From CAMDBL01 sp964498125 (GTDB lineage Bacteria > Pseudomonadota > Alphaproteobacteria > Rhizobiales > Hyphomicrobiaceae), in contig CAZCGE010000037.1 in assembly GCA_964498125.1 (NCBI GenBank), forward strand, positions 1 through 58,510: a stretch of DNA of 58,510 nt, in the 5' to 3' direction. Under the pieces are notes generated by a model. The model was not told the DNA's origin. It searched no databases and saw nothing but the letters and a program-made list of their open reading frames with translations. Each line of letters starts with the position of its first letter. Position 1 is the stretch's first letter. The translations under genes were made by a program, and so were the position numbers. Shown here piece after piece: positions 53,888-58,510 of this stretch.

Positions 53888-53943
53888 GTGGTTTGGTTTC
53901 CTTCAGTCCATTAGAACGTCCGACGCCAAATATCTGTCGCTCC

Positions 53944-54050
53944 CCTAAGCGGACTTTCGTTGGAAGGCCAACGAATCATTTGCTTAGGACTTTCCTTGAG
54001 CAGAGTTTCATCGCAAAACCGCGAGGTGCACTTTTGCGAACTCTGCTTAG
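53944..54050 (+). repeat. Double-hairpin repeat, copy B
   Basis: A 107-base unit closely similar to 53129-53234, in the same orientation. The differences in the first hairpin include some that keep pairing imperfectly (CTAAGCGGA / TTTGCTTAG), while the second hairpin arms are identical. It lies between the lipoprotein gene and ispH. Confidence 0.9.
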
Positions 54051-54160
54051 GCCTGCACGATGGGAGTCTTGTAGTATATTGATCTGCCACCCGCATCCCG
54101 ATTTTGACCCGTCGGACAAGCTCTGCACAGTTCATGACAGCCAAAGGACCCGCCCCTCTT

Positions 54161-55162
54161 ATGCCGTCACTTACTGACCCGACCTCACCCCAGCGCCCGC
54201 CATTGACCATCCTGTTGGCGGCTCCTCGCGGGTTCTGCGCGGGCGTCGACCGAGCCATTCAGATCGTCGAGCTGGCACTCGAGAAGTACGGCGCGCCCGT
54301 CTATGTGCGACACGAAATCGTCCATAACCGGTTCGTAGTCGATTCCTTGAAAGCCAAAGGCGCCGTTTTTGTGGAGGAGCTGGCAGAAATCCCTGATACG
54401 AATCAACCTGTTGTATTTTCGGCACACGGCGTTGCGAAAACTGTGCCGGAAGCCGCCAAAGCGCGGCACCTGTTCGTGCTCGATGCCACCTGCCCGCTGG
54501 TCTCCAAGGTGCATATGGAAGCCAAGCGGCACCACGAGCGCGGCGCGGAGGTCGTGCTGGTCGGTCACGCCGGCCACCCCGAGGTCATCGGCACCATGGG
54601 TCAGTTGCCGCCTGGCACCGTCACGCTGATCGAAACCGCCGATGGCGCCCGGACGTTCCAGCCCAAGGACCCCGATCGGCTCGCCTACGTTACCCAGACG
54701 ACGCTGTCGGTTGACGATACACAGGAGATCGTTGCCCTGCTGAAGCGCCGGTTTCCCGCCATCATGGGGCCGGCCAAGGAGGACATCTGCTATGCCACCA
54801 CCAACCGGCAGGCGGCGGTGAAGGCCATCGCCGGCCGGGTCGAGCGGCTAATCGTCGTTGGCGCGCCCAACAGCTCGAACTCGCTGCGGCTGGTGGAGGT
54901 CGCCGAGCGCCGCGGCACCGCCAAAGCCATGCTCGTGCAGCGCGCCAGCGACATTGCCTGGACCGAGTTCGATGGCGTGCGCAGCATCGGCATCACCGCG
55001 GGGGCCTCGGCGCCGGAAGTGCTGGTCAACGAGATTGTCGATGCATTCCGGGCCCGCTACGACGTTACGCTCGAAACCGTCACCACGGCCGAGGAGCGCA
55101 TTGCTTTCAACGTACCCCGCGAGTTGCGCAGCGACCCGCCGGCTTCGACGGCACAGAGCTGA
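54161..55162 (+). CDS. ispH: 4-hydroxy-3-methylbut-2-enyl diphosphate reductase
   Basis: A 333-residue IspH with the three cluster cysteines in LAAPRGFCAGVDRAI, LDATCPLVSKVH and KEDICYATTNRQ, and the catalytic Glu in GITAGASAPE with neighbouring loops. It is a 4Fe-4S enzyme making IPP and DMAPP in the last step of the MEP pathway. The start is uncertain: ATG at 54161 (AAAGGA upstream) is chosen over ATG at 54134. Followed after 13 bases by thrB on the same strand. Confidence 0.96.
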   Translation: MPSLTDPTSPQRPPLTILLAAPRGFCAGVDRAIQIVELALEKYGAPVYVRHEIVHNRFVVDSLKAKGAVFVEELAEIPDTNQPVVFSAHGVAKTVPEAAKARHLFVLDATCPLVSKVHMEAKRHHERGAEVVLVGHAGHPEVIGTMGQLPPGTVTLIETADGARTFQPKDPDRLAYVTQTTLSVDDTQEIVALLKRRFPAIMGPAKEDICYATTNRQAAVKAIAGRVERLIVVGAPNSSNSLRLVEVAERRGTAKAMLVQRASDIAWTEFDGVRSIGITAGASAPEVLVNEIVDAFRARYDVTLETVTTAEERIAFNVPRELRSDPPASTAQS

Positions 55163-55175
55163 GGGAACGCAGGCC

Positions 55176-56147
55176 ATGGCCGTCTACACCGAAGTCACGG
55201 ACGAGGACTTGGCACGCTTCGTCGCCGACTACGACATCGGCCCGCTCTTGTCCTACAAGGGTATTGCCGAGGGTGTCGAGAACACCAACTACTTGCTGCA
55301 CACCGGCAAGGGCCCGTTCATCCTGACGCTTTATGAAAAGCGCGTCGCCCGCGAAGACCTGCCGTTTTTCCTGGGCCTGATGCAGCATCTGGCGGCGGCG
55401 GGACTGACCTGCCCGTTGCCGGTACGCGACCGGGAAGGCCGCACGCTGCGTGAACTGGCCGGCCGCCCGGCGGCCCTTGTGACGTTCTTGGAAGGCGTAT
55501 GGCTACGCAAGCCTAAAGCCGAACATTGCGCCGCGGTGGGCGGCGCGATGGCGAAGCTGCATCTGGCCGGTCGCACCTTCACGATGCCACGGCCCAATGC
55601 CCTGGGTCCGCGCGGATGGCGGCCGCTTTTCAACCGGTTCGCCGTCCGCGCCGACGACATCAATCCCGGGCTTGCCGCCGTCATCGGCGAGGAACTCGAT
55701 GCCCTCGAAACCACATGGCCGCAAGGGCTCGAGCAGGGCGTCATCCATGCCGATTTGTTTCCCGACAACGTCTTCTTCCTCGGCGATACGCTTTCCGGCC
55801 TGATCGACTTCTATTTTGCCTGCAATGATGCGCTGGCTTACGACGTGGCGGTTGCGCTCAACGCCTGGTGCTTCGAGCCGGATTTCTCCTTCAACGTCAC
55901 CAAGGGCCGGTCCTTGTTGAAGGGCTATGGCGCGGTCCGCGCCCTGCGGCGCGAGGAGCAGGCGGGGCTGCCCCTGCTGGCGCGCGGCGCGGCGCTGCGT
56001 TTTCTGCTGACGCGCGCCTTCGATTGGCTCAATACGCCGAAAGACGCGCTGGTCAAGCCGCATGATCCGATCGCCTATTTGCGCCGACTGCGCTTCCACC
56101 AGACCGTCCAGTCCATCGCCGATTACGGCGGCGAGGCAATCCCATGA
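55176..56147 (+). CDS. thrB: Homoserine kinase, ThrB2 type
   Basis: A 323-residue kinase of the aminoglycoside-phosphotransferase fold, as in alphaproteobacterial homoserine kinases: VYTEVTDEDLARFVADYDIG, EGVENTNYLLHT, GVIHADLFPDNVFFLGD (Brenner-type catalytic Asp) and GLIDFYFACNDALAYDVAVALNAWCFE. It phosphorylates homoserine for threonine synthesis. The order ispH-thrB-rnhA is common in Hyphomicrobiales. It overlaps rnhA by four bases. Confidence 0.95.
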   Translation: MAVYTEVTDEDLARFVADYDIGPLLSYKGIAEGVENTNYLLHTGKGPFILTLYEKRVAREDLPFFLGLMQHLAAAGLTCPLPVRDREGRTLRELAGRPAALVTFLEGVWLRKPKAEHCAAVGGAMAKLHLAGRTFTMPRPNALGPRGWRPLFNRFAVRADDINPGLAAVIGEELDALETTWPQGLEQGVIHADLFPDNVFFLGDTLSGLIDFYFACNDALAYDVAVALNAWCFEPDFSFNVTKGRSLLKGYGAVRALRREEQAGLPLLARGAALRFLLTRAFDWLNTPKDALVKPHDPIAYLRRLRFHQTVQSIADYGGEAIP

Positions 56148-56623
56148 CGGAGGCTCACGCCAGCCCCTCCATCGTCATCTACACGGACGGCGCCTGCTCG
56201 GGCAATCCTGGCCCCGGTGGATGGGGTGCGATCCTGATGTACGGCAAGCACCGCAGGGAATTGTCGGGCGGCGAGCCCGACACCACCAACAACCGCATGG
56301 AGTTGCTGGCCGTCATCATGGCGCTCGAGGCGCTGAAGGGAGAGGGCCAGGCCGTCGATCTGCACAGCGACAGCAATTACATGCGTGACGGCATCACCAA
56401 GTGGATCCACGGCTGGAAGCGCAACGGCTGGCGCACCGCCGACAAGAAGCCGGTCAAGAACGTCGAGCTGTGGCAGCGCCTGGACTCAGCGCAGCGGCGC
56501 CATGCCGTGACTTGGCATTGGGTCAAGGGACACGCCGGCCACGACGAGAATGAACGCGCCGACGAGCTGGCGCGGGAAGGGATGGCGCCGTTCAAGCGCA
56601 AAAGGAAAGGGGTCGCACCATGA
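56144..56623 (+). CDS. rnhA: Ribonuclease HI
   Basis: A 159-residue RNase HI with all catalytic acids: Asp in VIYTDGACSGNPGPGGWG, Glu in NNRMELLAVI, Asp in DLHSDSNYM and Asp in HDENERADELA. It removes the RNA strand from RNA-DNA hybrids. Its first four bases overlap thrB and its last four overlap the next gene, so it is part of a coupled operon. Confidence 0.97.
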   Translation: MTEAHASPSIVIYTDGACSGNPGPGGWGAILMYGKHRRELSGGEPDTTNNRMELLAVIMALEALKGEGQAVDLHSDSNYMRDGITKWIHGWKRNGWRTADKKPVKNVELWQRLDSAQRRHAVTWHWVKGHAGHDENERADELAREGMAPFKRKRKGVAP

Positions 56624-57549
56624 CGCTGAAGCCAGGCGAACCGTATGCCGGGGTCCTGCCCATCGCGCCGACACCATTCGCCGAGAACGGCGACCTCGAC
56701 CCCGAGGGCATGCGGCACGTCATCGACTGCATGATCGACCAGGGCGTCGATGGCATCTGCATCCTCGCCAACTACTCCGAGCAGTTCGCCCTGACCGATG
56801 CGGAACGCAACACATTGCTCGACATCTGTATGCAACTGGCCGCCGGCCGCGTGCCGGTCATCGTCACCTGCAGTCATTTCTCGACCCGTATCGCCGTCGA
56901 GCGTGCGCGGCGCGCCGCCGAAGCAGGCGCGGCCATGCTGATGCTGATGCCGCCCTATCACGGCGCCGCTCTCAAGGCCGACGAGGCGGCGATGCTCGAG
57001 CACTTCGAGCGCATCGCCGAGGCGGCCCGCATCCCCATCATGGTGCAGGATGCGCCACTGAGCGGCGTCGCGCTGTCCGTGCCGTTCCTGGTACGGCTGG
57101 CCAATGCGGTGCCCCTGGCGCGCTACTTCAAGATCGAGGTGCCGGGCACGGCGGCCAAGCTTGCCGCGCTGATTGCTGCTGGCGGCAAGGCCATCGCCGG
57201 TCCCTTCGATGGCGAGGAATCGATCACGCTGATGGCCGATCTCGATGCCGGCGCCACCGGGACCATGCCCAGCGCCCTGCTGCCAGACTTGATCAAGCCA
57301 ATCCTGGCGCACGCCAAGGCCGGCCGCCGCGCCGAGGCGATGGCCGCCTATGCGCACATCCTGCCGTTGATCAACTACGAGAACCGGCAGTGCGGCCTGC
57401 GCGCCACCAAGACGGTGATGCAGGCCGGCGGCGTCATCAAATCCGACGCCGTGCGCCACCCCCTGGCGCCACTGGATGCCAGGACGCGGGCCGGGTTGCT
57501 GGAGCTGGCGCGACAGGTCGATCCGCTGGCGCTGCGATGGGGGACATAG
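56620..57549 (+). CDS. DapA-superfamily lyase, L-2-keto-3-deoxyarabonate dehydratase-like
   Basis: A 309-residue TIM-barrel aldolase-family enzyme. The Schiff-base Lys lies in YFKIEVPG. The DHDPS threonine pair and Tyr are replaced: GICILANYSEQFALTD takes the place of the GTTGE loop, and IPIMVQDAPLSGVALS that of the YNxP loop. Exactly this pattern, together with GPFDGEESITLMADLDAGATG and ENRQCG, is that of L-2-keto-3-deoxyarabonate dehydratase from the L-arabinose pathway of Azospirillum. It is therefore unlikely to make lysine precursors. Four-base overlap with rnhA. No other arabinose genes are in the window. Confidence 0.82.
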   Translation: MTLKPGEPYAGVLPIAPTPFAENGDLDPEGMRHVIDCMIDQGVDGICILANYSEQFALTDAERNTLLDICMQLAAGRVPVIVTCSHFSTRIAVERARRAAEAGAAMLMLMPPYHGAALKADEAAMLEHFERIAEAARIPIMVQDAPLSGVALSVPFLVRLANAVPLARYFKIEVPGTAAKLAALIAAGGKAIAGPFDGEESITLMADLDAGATGTMPSALLPDLIKPILAHAKAGRRAEAMAAYAHILPLINYENRQCGLRATKTVMQAGGVIKSDAVRHPLAPLDARTRAGLLELARQVDPLALRWGT

Positions 57550-57687
57550 CGCGCGACCTTGCACCCCGGCTCCCGCTACGCCATAACCCGCGCCGGCCCA
57601 TGCGGGATGCCCTGAGATTTCGATGAACGGGTCGTTAGGGAGTGAGTGTGCAAGATAGTTGGGCAGGGATGTCTGGGATGCCCGTGC

Positions 57688-58398
57688 ATGGACCGACCTG
57701 AAACAGATCGAAACGCCGACATCGATGCGCTACGGGGTATTGCGCTCATCGGCATCCTCATCGTCAACAGCTACTGGTTCGTCCACCCTGTCTTTGTCAG
57801 TGGGCTTTCCCCTCTACCGGATGAAAGCCGCTCCGATCAGCTCGTGAATTTCATCGTCGCGTGGCTGTTCGGGGGCAAATTCATCATTATCTTCGCTTTC
57901 CTGTTCGGGTGGGGCCTTGGCCAGCAACTGCGGCGAGAAAACGGAGATCGAGAGCGTGTCTTGCGACGGTGCGCAATTCTAGCTGTTATTGGAATGCTGC
58001 AAATCGTTTTTTTATTCATAGCCGACATCCTGACGACTTATGCACTGATCACGTTATTGATGGTTTACCGGCAAGACTGGACAATATCGCAGAGATCAAG
58101 AAGCCTAAAACGATCTCTCTTTATAGCGACAGCAATGATGGCGGTGGTGAGCGTCATCAGCATTCTTGCTGAGACCAAGTTGGGCCTGCCAAACACCGAA
58201 GATGGCTTCGCCGCGCTTGACCGGCGTCATCCAGCAAATTATTCGGAATTCATAGCCGCGCAATTATCAGTCCTTCCGGCGCTTGTTATCATCCAAACTT
58301 GGTCGCTTCTATCAGCCCTGCCTGCCGTCTTGGCGGGAGACCTTGCCTCTAGGCTGATGGCACAGTCCACACATGCCTATCCCTTTACCTCAGGCTAG
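57688..58398 (+). CDS. YeiB/DUF418-like membrane protein, truncated
   Basis: A 236-residue membrane protein starting DIDALRGIALIGILIVNSYWF, the hallmark of the YeiB/DUF418 group of acyltransferase-like proteins, with segments at about 60-80, 100-130 and 150-175. Relatives have about 380-400 residues with a C-terminal DUF418 domain; here the frame ends after ALPAVLAGDLASRLMAQSTH with an unrelated tail and a TAG. AT-richer than its neighbours in the second half. It is most likely a broken gene. The start at 57688 is chosen because the upstream 14 residues look artificial. Confidence 0.7.
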   Translation: MDRPETDRNADIDALRGIALIGILIVNSYWFVHPVFVSGLSPLPDESRSDQLVNFIVAWLFGGKFIIIFAFLFGWGLGQQLRRENGDRERVLRRCAILAVIGMLQIVFLFIADILTTYALITLLMVYRQDWTISQRSRSLKRSLFIATAMMAVVSVISILAETKLGLPNTEDGFAALDRRHPANYSEFIAAQLSVLPALVIIQTWSLLSALPAVLAGDLASRLMAQSTHAYPFTSG

Positions 58399-58510
58399 CT
58401 TCGCGTGAATTGACGGGAACCAGCGACAGCGCCGGGTGTCATCGACGAGCTGGCGCATGGTGACGGGCGGCCGTGCGACGAGGCTCTCGATCACGCGCGC
58501 GGCGATGCGG
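58390..58510 (-). CDS. Partial leftward gene at the window edge
   Basis: The minus strand is open from the window end to a stop at 58390-58392, reading RIAARVIESLVARPPVTMRQLVDDTRR and ending HAKLA. The composition looks coding, and the segment could be the end of a helix-turn-helix or transposon-type protein, but it is too short to assign. It overlaps the end of the truncated YeiB-like gene by nine bases, which suggests that this gene or a rearrangement cut YeiB. Confidence 0.3.
   Translation of the reverse strand, partial: RIAARVIESLVARPPVTMRQLVDDTRRCRWFPSIHAKLA

Overview
This is a GC-rich window from an alphaproteobacterium, most likely a member of the Hyphomicrobiales. The supporting signs are an fbcFBC-type bc1 operon, an ArsR-methyltransferase (SahR-type) regulator heading a metF-metH operon, hrcA-grpE, an Omp25-like porin-family protein, TRAP and NMT1-type binding proteins, and a two-subunit glycine decarboxylase. 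No rRNA or tRNA gene was recognised. Genes are mostly housekeeping or catabolic. Between them lie many toxin-antitoxin modules and palindromic repeats, so the window is a conserved chromosomal backbone peppered with small mobile or addictive units.

Layout. 0.3-2.0 kb: a GIY-YIG nuclease gene bracketed by a 56-bp inverted repeat. 2.0-2.65 kb: a DsbA/FrnE-like thiol oxidoreductase whose first active-site cysteine codon is UGA, followed by a SECIS-like hairpin, so probably a selenoprotein that simple gene calling truncates. 3.2-7.3 kb: a TRAP transporter (dctP, dctQ, dctM) split by an oppositely oriented Xre-RES toxin-antitoxin pair. 7.7-9.5 kb: a TauD-like dioxygenase and an IS256-type transposase remnant. 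9.5-16.05 kb: a methionine-cycle operon, sahR-metF-metH(N)-vapBC-metH(C), with vapBC sitting exactly in the linker between the homocysteine and folate modules of methionine synthase. 16.05-20.2 kb: a RelE-type toxin with its antitoxin, a secreted TPR-caspase protein, an SMP-30-like protein and a beta-barrel protein. 20.2-30 kb: a flavin monooxygenase, grpE, hrcA, an enoyl-CoA hydratase coupled to a DUF433 protein, higA with a decapitated higB, polA, an antitoxin with a truncated PIN toxin, and mtnP. 30-33.6 kb: the cytochrome bc1 operon (petA-petB-petC) and divergent trmL. 33.7-42.2 kb: a lipoprotein hydrolase, an M24 peptidase, a PRISE-type reductase flanked by a hairpin family, an orphan NMT1-type binding protein, an ABC exporter and hemF. 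42.5-48.3 kb: a 1906-residue RTX protein built from tandem repeats. 48.3-53.05 kb: the glycine-cleavage operon gcvT-gcvH-gcvPA-gcvPB behind a tandem glycine riboswitch. 53.1-58.5 kb: a lipoprotein flanked by two copies of a ~107-bp double-hairpin repeat, then ispH-thrB-rnhA and a 2-keto-3-deoxyarabonate dehydratase-like gene, and a short YeiB-like membrane protein.

How the genes work together. SahR, MetF and the two MetH halves form the remethylation branch of the SAM cycle, and mtnP salvages methylthioadenosine from the same pool. The gcv operon supplies one-carbon units as methylene-tetrahydrofolate, the substrate of MetF, and its leader senses glycine. petABC gives the respiratory bc1 complex; hemF feeds haem synthesis. 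The strongest unusual items are the UGA-containing DsbA-like gene, the toxin-antitoxin modules inserted into a split methionine synthase and a TRAP operon, and a palindromic repeat whose border coincides with the break point of higB.
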